Positions 16,600 through 26,370 of a stretch of 48,815 nucleotides of DNA are shown here, piece after piece. Source of the stretch: Clostridiales bacterium (GTDB taxonomy: Bacteria > Bacillota > Clostridia > Caldicoprobacterales > UBA3941); contig JAAYSJ010000022.1 in assembly GCA_012518395.1 (NCBI GenBank), positions 1 to 48,815 of the forward strand, given 5' to 3'. Every line of letters begins with the position of its first letter. The stretch's first letter is position 1. The position numbers and the translations under genes are program-made. The notes beneath the pieces were generated by a model. It saw only the letters and a list, made by a program, of their open reading frames with translations. It searched no databases and was not told the origin of the DNA.

Positions 16600-18039
16600 A
16601 TGAGGGCTAAGGATATTAAACAAGCAGTATCAGATCATACCCATGAGATTACAAGCAATCTTTCTAAGCTTGTCAGAATTATAAGTATTGAAGATCCATT
16701 AAGTGCAAGTGAAGGTCAGCCTTTTGGGAAAGGTTGCAATGAAGCCCTGGAATTTATTTTAGACCTAGCAAAAGGAATGGGATTAAGAACATTTAATAAT
16801 GACGGATATGGGGGTTTTGCTGAATGGGGGGACGGGGATGCGGTAGTCTGTGCGTTTACCCATTTAGATGTTGTTCCTGAAGGAACGGGTTGGAGATATC
16901 CACCATTCGGGGGGGTAGTGTCAGATGGTAGAGTATATGGCAGGGGAACCGTAGACAATAAGGGACCGGCGATTACATGCCTATATGCCCTTAAGGTTTT
17001 GAAAGAATTAGGTTTGGAATCGAAATCTAGAATGCGTATATATTTTGGCTGTTGTGAAGAAAATAGCATGAAGGATCTCCCAAAATACCTTGATCGATTT
17101 GGTTCTCCAGATCTGGGATTTGTTCCAGATTCGCAGTTTCCGTTGGCTTATTGCGAACGTGGTGTTTTCTTTTTAAGGGCATATGCAGATGCAATTGCAT
17201 CAGATCAAAATATTCGGTTAGTATCGTTTGAGGGCGGAAAAGCCAGGAACATGGTACCAGATTACGCATATGCCAGGTTGGAAGCAAAGAATGCTATTAT
17301 TATAGACAGGATAATATCAAAATTTGAATCCTATATAAGCACAAGCAATGCAAAAATAACCATAAGACAATCGGGTTTAGTTATAGAACTTATGAGTTTT
17401 GGCGTCACTGCCCACGCGAATATGCCGGAAGAAGGGATAAATGCGGTCACACAATTAGCGAAATTATTGGATGTTTTTGATTTAAACGATAGGTGTGGTG
17501 AAATAATACGTTTTATTGCACAAAACATCGGGGACGAAATAAATGGGGGAAGCCTTGGTATAGATCTAGCCAGTGAAACAAGCTCGTTGACTTTCAATCT
17601 GTCTACATTATCTATAAAAGGTGGTATCTTTGAAGCCGTTACAAACATCAGATTCCCTGCAGAGTTCACGCCGGAATATATATATGAAATCTCGCAAGCA
17701 GCATTTAAAAGGCTAGATATAGATTTATCTATTATTGATATGTTGCCTGCGGTACTTTTAGACAAGGAAAGCGATTATGTTCAATTGCTTTATAAGATAT
17801 ATAGGGAAATTACCGGTAGAAGTGAGTCTATGAAGGTAGCAGGGGCAACATATGCAAAGTATATTGAAAACGTAGTTCCATTTGGTGCCATTTTTCCCGG
17901 CACAATAGATTATTGTCACCAGGTCGATGAATCGGTATCTATTCAGGAGTTGATTTTATGTTGCGAGATTTATTCACATGCACTTTACAGGCTAAGTCAG
18001 CTAGCAGGCGAAAAAAATCAATTAGAGAGTAATAGTTAG
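16600..18039 (+). CDS. M20 family metallopeptidase (PepV/Sapep-like dipeptidase)
   Basis: The 479-residue protein fits the PepV/Sapep branch of the M20 di-zinc peptidases. The first metal histidine lies in FTHLDVVPEGTGW, the bridging Asp in GRGTVDNKGPA, and the catalytic Glu pair in GCCEEN. A lid-domain His lies in GVTAHANMPEEG, and the last ligand His in IDYCHQVDES. Characterised relatives cut dipeptides or deacylate amino-acyl compounds in the cytoplasm. The gene lies seven bases after a sugar permease and is followed with no gap by a TauE/SafE gene, all upstream of uxaC. A substrate entering with the sugar transporter, for example an amide-linked uronate, is an inference. Confidence 0.88.
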   Translation: MRAKDIKQAVSDHTHEITSNLSKLVRIISIEDPLSASEGQPFGKGCNEALEFILDLAKGMGLRTFNNDGYGGFAEWGDGDAVVCAFTHLDVVPEGTGWRYPPFGGVVSDGRVYGRGTVDNKGPAITCLYALKVLKELGLESKSRMRIYFGCCEENSMKDLPKYLDRFGSPDLGFVPDSQFPLAYCERGVFFLRAYADAIASDQNIRLVSFEGGKARNMVPDYAYARLEAKNAIIIDRIISKFESYISTSNAKITIRQSGLVIELMSFGVTAHANMPEEGINAVTQLAKLLDVFDLNDRCGEIIRFIAQNIGDEINGGSLGIDLASETSSLTFNLSTLSIKGGIFEAVTNIRFPAEFTPEYIYEISQAAFKRLDIDLSIIDMLPAVLLDKESDYVQLLYKIYREITGRSESMKVAGATYAKYIENVVPFGAIFPGTIDYCHQVDESVSIQELILCCEIYSHALYRLSQLAGEKNQLESNS

Positions 18040-18801
18040 ATGCAGATATCTTCGATATATCTTTTTTCTACGTTGCTTATAGGTCTTATAGTTATGGTTT
18101 GTTACAGTGTTGAAACAATGACCGGGTTTGGATCTACAATATTGGCACTGCCCCTATGTATTCTAATTATTGGTATTACGGAGGCTATACCAGTCTTGAC
18201 ACTCCTTTCACTTTTATTGTCATTGATTTTAGTTTTGATTAATTTCAAGGATATTCAATGGAGTCAGTTTGCAATAATTGCTTGCCTATTAATAGTTGGG
18301 ATGCCAATAGGATTTTGGTGCTTTGATAACTTAGATCAAAAAGTTTTGAAATTGGTTTTAGGTATAGTTATTATAATTATTTCCCTGCGTGGGCTTATGG
18401 AAAGGATGCCCAGAAGATTAAGGGTTTCGCAGAGCATAAAACCACCTTCTTGGGCACTAATACCTAATCTAGTGCTTGGGGGGGTTGTGCATGGAGCATT
18501 TAGTTCGGGTGGGCCGTTTGTTGTTGCCTATGCGGTTAAAAAGATCAAGGACAGACAAAAGTTTCGTGCAACTATACAATTGTTATGGCTCGCACTTAAT
18601 AGTATCGTTATAATAAAGTACGCAATAAGTGGTGCCCTTAATAAGGCTATATTGGTTAGAACTGTTTTTAGTATTCCATTTTTATTGGCAGGGCTTCTAA
18701 TTGGAAACTTCCTTCACAATAAAATCAACCAAAAACAATTTGTCATCCTGCTTTATATAGTAATTTTCATATCAGGGCTTATAATGGTATTATCAAGATA
18801 A
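18040..18801 (+). CDS. TauE/SafE family membrane transporter
   Basis: The 253-residue protein has about eight hydrophobic helices in two repeats. The first repeat contains the family signature MTGFGSTILALPL and the second GGVVHGAFSSGGPFVV. TauE/SafE proteins move small anions such as sulfite, sulfoacetate or other organic anions, usually outward. The ATG begins on the base after the stop codon of the M20 peptidase, so translation is coupled. Its position between a peptidase and glucuronate isomerase suggests export of a by-product of the uronate substrate, which is an inference. The direction and the ligand are unknown. Confidence 0.85.
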   Translation: MQISSIYLFSTLLIGLIVMVCYSVETMTGFGSTILALPLCILIIGITEAIPVLTLLSLLLSLILVLINFKDIQWSQFAIIACLLIVGMPIGFWCFDNLDQKVLKLVLGIVIIIISLRGLMERMPRRLRVSQSIKPPSWALIPNLVLGGVVHGAFSSGGPFVVAYAVKKIKDRQKFRATIQLLWLALNSIVIIKYAISGALNKAILVRTVFSIPFLLAGLLIGNFLHNKINQKQFVILLYIVIFISGLIMVLSR

Positions 18802-18885
18802 GTCTTAATCAGGCATGTATCTATGGGACATGAAAGACGGGCTGAAGTGAATAAATCTTGAAAACCTTTTTTGGGGGAAGACATA

Positions 18886-20295
18886 GTGAAAAAATTCTTA
18901 GACGAAGATTTTCTTTTATATAGCGAACCTGCCAGAGAATTATACCACCGTTATGCACAAAAAATGCCTATATATGATTATCATTGTCATCTCAATCCTA
19001 TTGATATTGCAGAAAACCGGAGATTTAATAATATAACCGAGATTTGGTTAAGCGGGGATCATTACAAGTGGCGAGCAATGAGATACTGTGGGATTGATGA
19101 GGTATATATTACCGGTTCTGCTGATGATAAGGAAAAATTTATAAAATGGGCAGAGACTATGCCTTATTGTATTGGTAACCCCCTTTATCATTGGACCCAT
19201 TTGGAACTAAAGAGATACTTTAATATAGACATCCTTTTGAACCCTGATACAGCTGATGAGATATGGGAGGAATGCAACAGAATAATTCGTAGCGATAGAT
19301 TTACCCCCCGAAATCTAATAGAAAAGTTTGGGGTAAGGGTTTTATGCACTGCAGATGATCCAGTTGATTCTTTGATATATCATAATATAATCGCTGATAA
19401 TACCCAGTTTGGCACAAAAGTGTTTCCATCATTCAGGCTGGATCAAGTTATGAACATTGGGACAAAGGGTTTTTTAACGTGGATTTCTAAGCTCATGGAG
19501 GTCACTGGGATTCGGATAGAATGTATAGAAGATCTCAAAGAAGCACTAATCAATAGATTAGAATACTTTAATAATTTTGGTTGCAAGATATCTGACCATA
19601 GCATTAGCAATTTGACCTATACGATAACAAATGAAGACGAGATTCAAGATATATTCAGGAAAGCCCTGGGAAACGGTGAGATTTCTGGGGTAAATGCGGA
19701 AAAATATAAGACCTATATATTGTTATTTCTAGCTAGAGAATATGCAAGATTGGATTGGACAATGCAACTTCGAACTGGTGTCATTAGGAATGTAAATACT
19801 CGAATGCATAATTTATTAGGGCCTGACACCGGATTTGATACAATAGATGAAAGGGGATCTATATATTCCCTTTCTAAAGTACTTAACAATTTAGAGGAAA
19901 CAGATCAATTACCAAAAACTATTTTGTATTGTCTCAATCCTAAAGAGAATGAGGCGCTTGCTGCATTGATTGGTTGTTTTAGCCAGGAAGGGGTTTCTGG
20001 TAAGGTGCAGCTAGGACCCGGCTGGTGGTTCAATGATAATATACGTGGTATGGAAGGGCAGATGATGGCCCTTGGGGATAATGGATTGCTAAGTAAGTTC
20101 GTAGGGATGGTTACTGACTCCCGAAGCTTTCTATCCTTTACCAGGCATGAATACTTTAGAAGGGTATTATGCAACTTGTTAGGGACCTGGATTGAAAATG
20201 GAAAGGCCCCAAATGATATGGGGCTTATGGGTAATATGGTAATGGATTTGTGTTGGAATAACGCCTATAATTATTTTGGGTTGAAGGCAGATTAA
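18886..20295 (+). CDS. uxaC: Glucuronate (uronate) isomerase
   Basis: UxaC converts D-glucuronate to D-fructuronate and D-galacturonate to D-tagaturonate. The 469-residue protein matches the family length. Near the N-terminus it has the metal-binding IYDYHCHLNP, then WLSGDHYKWRAMR, and later LQLRTGVIRNVN- and GPGWWFND-type segments (here TMQLRTGVIRNVNTRM and LGPGWWFNDN) typical of UxaC. The ORF track uses a TTG inside the Shine-Dalgarno sequence TTGGGGGAAG; GTG 18886 is spaced correctly after it. It is the last gene on this strand before the convergent AraC regulator. The next steps (UxuB-type reductase and others) are encoded beyond that regulator. Confidence 0.96.
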   Translation: MKKFLDEDFLLYSEPARELYHRYAQKMPIYDYHCHLNPIDIAENRRFNNITEIWLSGDHYKWRAMRYCGIDEVYITGSADDKEKFIKWAETMPYCIGNPLYHWTHLELKRYFNIDILLNPDTADEIWEECNRIIRSDRFTPRNLIEKFGVRVLCTADDPVDSLIYHNIIADNTQFGTKVFPSFRLDQVMNIGTKGFLTWISKLMEVTGIRIECIEDLKEALINRLEYFNNFGCKISDHSISNLTYTITNEDEIQDIFRKALGNGEISGVNAEKYKTYILLFLAREYARLDWTMQLRTGVIRNVNTRMHNLLGPDTGFDTIDERGSIYSLSKVLNNLEETDQLPKTILYCLNPKENEALAALIGCFSQEGVSGKVQLGPGWWFNDNIRGMEGQMMALGDNGLLSKFVGMVTDSRSFLSFTRHEYFRRVLCNLLGTWIENGKAPNDMGLMGNMVMDLCWNNAYNYFGLKAD

Positions 20296-20302
20296 AACGT
20301 AT

Positions 20303-21184
20303 TTAAATTATAGCTGAGAATTGCTCTTTTACAATCTCTGCATATTGTTTTGGGCTGATAGTATATGCATTTTTAAAAGCCCGGAAAAAATTTGAGTAAT
20401 CGCCAAACCCGCATGAAAAATGAAGATCGGATATAGGTTTTCCCTTATATATGAGCCGTTTGGCCAGGGTAAGCCTTTTTTGCATGATATAATTATAGAC
20501 GGTGTTTTTGGTATATTCCTTAAATTTACGGGACAGATAAAACTTGCTGCAATAGCAGTGCTCAGCAATCATTTCGAGGGTGAGTTTTTCTGTGTAGTTT
20601 TCATTTATAAAATTTATAGCCTTATTTACTAAGGGAGTTTCAGTAATGCTATCCATTACGTTAGCGGTACCATATAATGATATGCGCCTTATATAGACTA
20701 GGAGTTGCTGTATCAAGCTACGACATAGTATATCACTACCGAACTCGCCATCGTTATTGTACTTGTATAGCTCTTTCATTAAATGCTTTATTGTCAACGC
20801 AACATCAGGCATACCCCGGATTAGATTATTTTCATTCTTTGAAACATTATCAAAACATATTTCTAAATCGGTCTGTTCGGAGCATAAACTATTAAGATAA
20901 TCCCTATCTATCCAGAGTACCATTCTCCTGTATTGATCCTTACTTTCTTCGATGATGGGTTTGTGTAAGGCGTATATTGGAATAATTAGAAGATCATTAG
21001 GAAGCATGTTATATTGACGACCTTCGATAATATAAGTGACTTTTCCGGACAGGAATAAATATAGCTCAAAATAGTCATGCTGGTGAAAATCTATGTTATC
21101 CAACGTAATATCTTCATAGTTGAAGACCTCAAATTTTTTATTTAACATATGCTGTCTTGTTTGAAATAATTGTACTTCGTTCAT
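20303..21184 (-). CDS. AraC family transcriptional regulator (cupin plus HTH)
   Basis: The 293-residue protein has an N-terminal cupin-like sensor (HQHDYFELYLFLSGKVTYII) and a C-terminal double helix-turn-helix (about 190-290) with SKFYLSRKFKEY and ISDLHFSCGFGDYSNFFRAF. I start at ATG 21184, behind GGGGGTG, 26 codons after the ORF-track start. It is transcribed divergently from the zinc dehydrogenase-gnd operon and convergently with uxaC, so it most likely senses a uronate-pathway metabolite and controls both. That target is inferred from position. Confidence 0.9.
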   Translation of the reverse strand: MNEVQLFQTRQHMLNKKFEVFNYEDITLDNIDFHQHDYFELYLFLSGKVTYIIEGRQYNMLPNDLLIIPIYALHKPIIEESKDQYRRMVLWIDRDYLNSLCSEQTDLEICFDNVSKNENNLIRGMPDVALTIKHLMKELYKYNNDGEFGSDILCRSLIQQLLVYIRRISLYGTANVMDSITETPLVNKAINFINENYTEKLTLEMIAEHCYCSKFYLSRKFKEYTKNTVYNYIMQKRLTLAKRLIYKGKPISDLHFSCGFGDYSNFFRAFKNAYTISPKQYAEIVKEQFSAII

Positions 21185-21221
21185 GTTGCAGGAACACCCC
21201 CAAGAGAGTTTAATCTCATAT

Positions 21222-21250
21222 ATTATATTATGTAAAGGCAAGATTTGCAA
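21222..21250 (-). promoter_or_regulatory. Promoter of the araC-type regulator
   Basis: On the minus strand TTGCAA (21245-21250) and a perfect TATAAT (21222-21227) are spaced by 17 bases, about 40 bases before the regulator start codon. Confidence 0.65.
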
Positions 21251-21271
21251 TGCTTGTAGCAATTTTAGATA

Positions 21272-21300
21272 TGGACAATGATATACAGGAATCTTATAAT
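21272..21300 (+). promoter_or_regulatory. Promoter of the dehydrogenase-gnd-uxuB-larA-kinase operon
   Basis: TGGACA (21272-21277) and a perfect TATAAT (21295-21300) are spaced by 17 bases. This gives a leader of nearly 190 bases before the dehydrogenase. It lies back-to-back with the regulator promoter, and the two -35 boxes are only 21 bases apart, so one bound AraC dimer could act on both. The rest of the 309-base divergent gap (21185-21493) contains no gene that I can see. Confidence 0.6.
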
Positions 21301-21493
21301 TTTAATAGGGATATAGATGTTCCTTTTGTATCCAGGATTAAGATAAATTGTTTTGTGTGTTGTGATTCGGGGCTGCTTTACAATTCATAGAATACAAAGG
21401 GGAATGGAGCATAGAAGCATTCCAAGGCGACCCTGCTACGGAAATACCAAATAGCATGCAGATAATAAGAAAAATGCAGAAAGAGGGTAGGTC

Positions 21494-22510
21494 ATGAAAG
21501 CAATTTATATGAAAGAGCCTTATAGTATAGAAGTGGCTGAAATAGAAAAAAGCAAGCCGGCAGAAAATGAAGCATTGATCAGGATTAAATCTGCGGGTAT
21601 TTGTGGTAGCGATATTGGCGCATTTAGGGGTACGAATAGTCTGGTTTCATATCCTCGAATAATCGGACATGAACTGGGTGGAGAAATATTGGAACTTCCC
21701 AAAAACGATACAAGTGGATTAAAAATTGGCGATAGAGTTGTTGTGGATCCATATTTATATTGTGGTATATGCTATCCCTGCTCTATTGGCAGGACCAATT
21801 GTTGTACGGATCTTAAGGTTCTCGGAGTTCATATTGATGGGGGAATGTCGGAGTATTTTTCGCATCCTGTAGATATGCTTGTTAAGGTGCCTGACAATAT
21901 GCCATGGGATATCGTACCATTAGCGGAACCATTAACTATTGCATTGCATGGGCTGCATAGGTTGAAACTAACAGGAAAAGAACATATCGTTATTTTTGGT
22001 GCTGGTTCTATAGGCCTTCTTGCTGCGATGTCTGCTATTCACTATGGGGCTACGCCCATATTAGTGGATCTAATTCAAGAACGTTTGGATTTAGCAAAAA
22101 CATTGGGTGTTATAAAGACAGTAAATATTAAAGAAGATAATTTAATTGAGAAAATACATGATTATACGAACGGCCGTATGGCAGAATGCGTCATGGAGGC
22201 ATCAGGGTCAAATGAAGCGATTCGCTCAGCCTTAGATATTGTAAGCCACGCAGGGCGCATAGCTTTTACTGGTTGGCCTAAGGATGAAACTTTAATACCA
22301 ACGGCTGTCATCACAAAGAAAGAGATTGATATCAGAGGCGCCCGCACCAGTGCAGGTGAATTTGATGAGGCAATTGATCTTATCTATAATGATAAAGTTG
22401 AGGTACAAAGGATCGTTACAAAAACTGTTTCTATTGACGATGTACCAGAAACGATACGTGACATTGATAAAAACCCTAACAACTATATAAAAGTTAATGT
22501 TATCTTTTAG
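21494..22510 (+). CDS. Zinc-dependent alcohol dehydrogenase (sugar-acid/polyol dehydrogenase, YjmD-like)
   Basis: The 338-residue protein is a medium-chain dehydrogenase. The catalytic zinc site is GICGSDIGAFRG plus GHELGGEI, and the structural-zinc region CGICYPCSIGRTNCC has the four cysteines. The NAD(P)-binding fold has IFGAGSIGLLAA, with VDLIQERLD after it (acidic Asp at the end of strand 2, suggesting NAD). Relatives oxidise threonine, sorbitol, L-idonate, L-gulonate or galactonate. B. subtilis has a similar gene (yjmD) in its uronate operon. The exact sugar acid cannot be read from the sequence. It leads the five-gene operon and has AGAGGGTAGGTC before the ATG. Confidence 0.88.
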   Translation: MKAIYMKEPYSIEVAEIEKSKPAENEALIRIKSAGICGSDIGAFRGTNSLVSYPRIIGHELGGEILELPKNDTSGLKIGDRVVVDPYLYCGICYPCSIGRTNCCTDLKVLGVHIDGGMSEYFSHPVDMLVKVPDNMPWDIVPLAEPLTIALHGLHRLKLTGKEHIVIFGAGSIGLLAAMSAIHYGATPILVDLIQERLDLAKTLGVIKTVNIKEDNLIEKIHDYTNGRMAECVMEASGSNEAIRSALDIVSHAGRIAFTGWPKDETLIPTAVITKKEIDIRGARTSAGEFDEAIDLIYNDKVEVQRIVTKTVSIDDVPETIRDIDKNPNNYIKVNVIF

Positions 22511-22600
22511 CTAATCCAAGTGATGAAAAAAGGATAGGGAATAAAAGGGCTTTTATCTGATTATAGGGTATTCGGATCTATATAATGGGAGGGTTTATTT

Positions 22601-24052
22601 ATGTCAAAAGCTGATATAGGTTTAATTGGGCTCGCAGTCATGGGCGAGAACCTAGTCATAAATATGGAGAGCAAAGGTTTTACCGTAGCCGTCTTTAATC
22701 GTAGCATAGAAAAGGTTACAAGATTTATTGAGGGCAGGGCCAAGGGGAAAAACATCCTTGGTACTTATTCGATTGAAGAATTGGTAGATAGTCTAAAAAC
22801 ACCGAGAAAAATTATGCTTATGGTTAAGGCAGGTCAGCCCGTTGATGGGTTTATCGATATGCTCATTCCACTTCTTGATAAAGGGGATATTATCATAGAT
22901 GGCGGAAACTCACATTTTCCAGATACTATACGCCGGACAAAATATGTAGAGAGCAAAGGACTTTTATTCGTTGGAACAGGGGTATCAGGCGGCGAAGAGG
23001 GTGCTCTAAAGGGACCGAGTATCATGCCGGGGGGCTCTCATGAAGCATGGCAGTACGTGAAGCCTATATTCCAAAGCATTGCAGCTAAGGTGGAAGATGG
23101 TAGCCCTTGTTGTGACTGGGTCGGGAGTGACGGAGCCGGGCATTTCGTGAAAATGGTTCATAACGGAATTGAGTACGGCGATATGCAAATTATATGTGAA
23201 GCTTATCATATTATGAGGGATTACTTGGGCATGACTGCTCTGGAAATGCATGAGATTTTCAAGGAATGGAATAAAGGGGACTTAGATAGCTATCTAATAG
23301 AAATTACAGGGGATATTTTGGCCTATAAGGATACGGAAGATGAATCCATAGTTGATAAGATTTTAGATACTGCCGGTCAGAAAGGAACGGGGAAATGGAC
23401 ATCAGAGGCATCACTAGATGAGGGGGCGCCATTAACCCTTATAAGTGAAGCCGTTTATTCACGGTATTTATCCGCTATGAAAGAAGAAAGGGTGGAGGCG
23501 TCTAGAGTATTAAAAGGACCAGAGACCAAGTTCGATGGTGACAAAAGGGAATTCATTGAAGCAATAAGAGATGCCCTCTATGCTTCTAAAATTGTTTCCT
23601 ATGCCCAAGGTTACACCCTGCTTCAGGCGGCAGCCAAGACCTATGGATGGGATCTTAATTATGGCGGCATTGCCCTTATGTGGAGGGAAGGTTGTATTAT
23701 CAGATCCGCTTTCTTAGACAAGATAAAGGAAGCCTTTGATAAGAACCCAGATCTCCCCAATCTTTTATTAGATCCTTTCTTTGGGGAAAAGGTGGATATG
23801 GCGCAGTCAAACTGGAGAAAAGTAGTAGCCCAGGCATTTATAAATGGGATTCCTGTACCGGCCTTTGCCAGTGCGCTCAGCTATTATGACGGTTATAGGT
23901 GCGCAAGGCTCCCTGCTAATTTATTGCAGGCCCAGCGTGATTATTTTGGTGCCCATACCTATGAAAGGGTAGATAGACCCCGAGGTGAATTCTATCATAC
24001 CAATTGGACAGGTACCGGGGGTTCGACCTCTGCATCCACCTATACTGTATAA
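22601..24052 (+). CDS. gnd: 6-Phosphogluconate dehydrogenase, decarboxylating
   Basis: Gnd oxidises 6-phosphogluconate to ribulose 5-phosphate, CO2 and NADPH. The protein has the full 483 residues of the long homodimeric class. The N-terminal fold has [13 protein letters not shown], then VFNRS, whose Asn-Arg favours NADP. The catalytic region reads [20 protein letters not shown], with the active-site Lys. The PROSITE-type signature appears as [11 protein letters not shown], and the C-terminal tail [16 protein letters not shown] is complete. It sits inside a uronate gene set where mannonate dehydratase and KDPG aldolase would be expected, so it probably consumes 6-phosphogluconate made by that set. 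GGGAGGG precedes the ATG. Confidence 0.96.
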   Translation: MSKADIGLIGLAVMGENLVINMESKGFTVAVFNRSIEKVTRFIEGRAKGKNILGTYSIEELVDSLKTPRKIMLMVKAGQPVDGFIDMLIPLLDKGDIIIDGGNSHFPDTIRRTKYVESKGLLFVGTGVSGGEEGALKGPSIMPGGSHEAWQYVKPIFQSIAAKVEDGSPCCDWVGSDGAGHFVKMVHNGIEYGDMQIICEAYHIMRDYLGMTALEMHEIFKEWNKGDLDSYLIEITGDILAYKDTEDESIVDKILDTAGQKGTGKWTSEASLDEGAPLTLISEAVYSRYLSAMKEERVEASRVLKGPETKFDGDKREFIEAIRDALYASKIVSYAQGYTLLQAAAKTYGWDLNYGGIALMWREGCIIRSAFLDKIKEAFDKNPDLPNLLLDPFFGEKVDMAQSNWRKVVAQAFINGIPVPAFASALSYYDGYRCARLPANLLQAQRDYFGAHTYERVDRPRGEFYHTNWTGTGGSTSASTYTV

Positions 24053-24147
24053 TGTTAAGTACTTATATATTCTTCGGTAAACATTTTATATCTTATAATT
24101 AATGGTGCATATCATATATTATTATTTTCATGAAAAGGGGAACGTAA

Positions 24148-25002
24148 ATGGCCTACAAATTGCCTTTTAATATAGATTTACACAATAAAGTGGTGGTCGT
24201 TACAGGTGGAGGCGGGGTACTTTGCAGCGCTTTTGCTAAGGCACTGGCGCAGAACGGGGCAAAGGTTGCTGTTCTGGGGCGGACAGAGGGAAAGGTCCAG
24301 GCCGTAGCCTGCGAGATAAACAAAAATGGTGGAAGAGCCATAGGCGTTAAGGGTGATGTTCTTGATATAGAAAGTATGGAAAAGGCCCATAGGATAATAA
24401 TGGATAAGCTGGGCCCTTGTGATATACTGGTCAATGGCGCAGGGGGCAATGATGCAAAAGGTACTACAACAAAAGAATACTTCTATAATGGTGATATCGG
24501 GCAGGATGATAGTATAACGACATTCTTTGACCTTGATCCTGAGGTCATCGGATCCATTTTCGGTTTAAACTTTCTTGGTACTCTCATTCCAATACAGGTT
24601 TTCGCTAAGGATATGATAGATAGGGACGGGATTATAATAAATATGTCATCCATGAATGCATTTACACCTCTGACAAAAATACCTGCTTATAGTGGTGCAA
24701 AGGCTGCTATCTCTAATTTCACTCAATGGCTTGCAGTGCATTTTTCCAAGGTAGGTATCCGTGTCAATGCTATGGCTCCGGGATTTTTTGCTACCGAACA
24801 AAATAAGGCACTTTTATTTAATGGAGACGGCACACCTACTGAAAGAACACAAAAAATATTAAACATGACCCCCTTAGGGCGGTTTGGGGAGCCGGAAGAA
24901 TTGTTAAGCACGTTGCTTTGGCTCTGCTCAGAAGGAACTAAATTCGTTACTGGCGCAGTTATTCCCGTTGACGGGGGATTCTCGGCGTATTCAGGGGTCT
25001 GA
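24148..25002 (+). CDS. uxuB: D-mannonate oxidoreductase (fructuronate reductase), SDR family
   Basis: The 284-residue short-chain dehydrogenase closely follows the Bacillus-type UxuB (YjmF): VVVVTGGGGVLCSAFAKAL for NAD(P) binding, the Ser-Tyr-Lys catalytic set in NMSSMNAFTPLTKIPAYSGA with Lys after it, then WLAVHFSKVGIRVNAMAPGF. It should reduce D-fructuronate, the UxaC product, to D-mannonate. This differs from the E. coli UxuB fold, which belongs to the long-chain mannitol dehydrogenase family. GAAAAGGGGAACG lies before the ATG. The LarA-like gene starts 13 bases after its stop codon, so the two products are probably made together. Confidence 0.92.
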   Translation: MAYKLPFNIDLHNKVVVVTGGGGVLCSAFAKALAQNGAKVAVLGRTEGKVQAVACEINKNGGRAIGVKGDVLDIESMEKAHRIIMDKLGPCDILVNGAGGNDAKGTTTKEYFYNGDIGQDDSITTFFDLDPEVIGSIFGLNFLGTLIPIQVFAKDMIDRDGIIINMSSMNAFTPLTKIPAYSGAKAAISNFTQWLAVHFSKVGIRVNAMAPGFFATEQNKALLFNGDGTPTERTQKILNMTPLGRFGEPEELLSTLLWLCSEGTKFVTGAVIPVDGGFSAYSGV

Positions 25003-25015
25003 TGGGAGTGTTGAA

Positions 25016-26290
25016 GTGAATATATCTGTTAAAGCGAGGGAAAACGGATCAATATTGGAAAAAAAGCTTTTAGATGCCCTAAAAAAATCTTTAATAGGCA
25101 GAAAATTATCAAAGGTTCTTTTAATACCCCCCGATCTGACCAGATTCCATTCCTATGCAGGAAAAATTACTAACGCCTACTACAACCTTTTAAAGGATAG
25201 CTGCCACATCGATATAATGCCTGCATTAGGTACTCATGATGCGATGACAAGAGAAGAATGCGCAGAGTTCTTTGGCTCTGATATCCCATATGAGGCAATA
25301 ATTGCTCATAACTGGAGGGAGGATGTAGTAAAGATTGGGGAGATCCCATCAGAATTTGTAGAGCATATATCCGAAGGACTCATAGATTTTCCCGTAGATG
25401 TAGAGGTAAACAAAAGGATTGTAGATAGTAGCTATGACTTGATTATATCCATAGGTCAGGTTGTGCCCCATGAGGTTGTTGGTATGGCTAATTATTCGAA
25501 AAATCTTTTGGTGGGTTGTGGAGGCAGCACGATTATTAACAAATCTCACTTCTTAGGTGCCGTATATGGTATGGAAAGAATGATGGGTAAGGATCATACA
25601 CCTGTCCGAAAAGCCTTCGATTATGCAGAAGAACATTTTCTATCCAAATTGCCGATTTTATACGTTCTTACCGTGACGACGACAGAGGGTGATAATGTCA
25701 ATTTAGAAGGTCTTTTTATTGGGCGGAAAAGAAAACTCTTTGAAGAAGCAGTGGATTTAAGCAGGGAGAAGAATTTAATTTCCCTGGAAAAGCCCCTCAA
25801 AAAGGTTGTGGTCTACCTGGATCCCCGAGAATTTCGTAGTACATGGTTAGGTAATAAAGCAATTTACAGAACACGTATGGCTATTGAAGACGGTGGCGAA
25901 TTAATTATCTTGGCTCCGGGTGTAGTAAAATTTGGGGAAGATGAACAAATAGATAAGCTAATCCGAAAGTACGGTTATATCGGGAAGATGAACATTCTGG
26001 GTGAATATAAAGCTAATGAAGACCTGAAGGAAAACCTGTCGGCAGCAGCTCATCTTATCCATGGCTCTTCAGATGATAGGTTTTGTATAACCTATGCAGT
26101 AGAAAAGTTATCTTGCGAAGAAATAGAAGGTGTCAATTTTAAATATGCACCTTTACAGGAGGCTATTAAGAAGTATAACCCCCAGTTTCTGAAAGATGGG
26201 TTTAACATCTTAGAGGATGGTGAGGAAATATTCTATATAAGCAATCCAGCCTTGGGTTTGTGGACAAGCAAGGATTTATTTGAAGATTAG
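25016..26290 (+). CDS. LarA-superfamily nickel-pincer racemase/epimerase, candidate D-mannonate/D-gluconate 2-epimerase
   Basis: LarA-type enzymes invert C2 of alpha-hydroxy acids by hydride transfer on a nickel-pincer nucleotide. All key positions are present at LarA spacing: PPDLTR (Asp40, Arg43), His74 in LGTHDA, His152 in VVPHEV, pincer-linked Lys162 in NYSKNL, and nickel ligand His178 in NKSHFL. The 152/162/178 spacing equals 174/184/200 of lactate racemase. The length is 424 residues from GTG 25016, which follows GGGAG; the ORF-track start lies inside uxuB. LarA superfamily members include a described D-gluconate 2-epimerase acting on gluconate/mannonate. Since this gene follows uxuB (makes mannonate) and gnd is in the same operon, that activity is my best inference. 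Lactate racemase is less likely. The larB, larC and larE cofactor genes are not in the window. Confidence 0.85.
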   Translation: MNISVKARENGSILEKKLLDALKKSLIGRKLSKVLLIPPDLTRFHSYAGKITNAYYNLLKDSCHIDIMPALGTHDAMTREECAEFFGSDIPYEAIIAHNWREDVVKIGEIPSEFVEHISEGLIDFPVDVEVNKRIVDSSYDLIISIGQVVPHEVVGMANYSKNLLVGCGGSTIINKSHFLGAVYGMERMMGKDHTPVRKAFDYAEEHFLSKLPILYVLTVTTTEGDNVNLEGLFIGRKRKLFEEAVDLSREKNLISLEKPLKKVVVYLDPREFRSTWLGNKAIYRTRMAIEDGGELIILAPGVVKFGEDEQIDKLIRKYGYIGKMNILGEYKANEDLKENLSAAAHLIHGSSDDRFCITYAVEKLSCEEIEGVNFKYAPLQEAIKKYNPQFLKDGFNILEDGEEIFYISNPALGLWTSKDLFED

Positions 26291-26370
26291 TGCCAGGGAT
26301 CTATCAAGAAACTGGGGCTAACGAGGAATGCTCGCTTTGGGCGTGCTTATTATACTAGGAGGAATCAACT

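Noticed and set aside
17331-17765. 144-residue minus-strand ORF
   Set aside because: It is antisense to the M20 peptidase, whose catalytic residues are all in the plus-strand frame; no RBS or family match is visible.
25016-26290. Annotation as lactate racemase
   Set aside because: The fold and cofactor residues are LarA-like, but no lactate genes or larB/C/E are adjacent, and the operon context concerns sugar acids.
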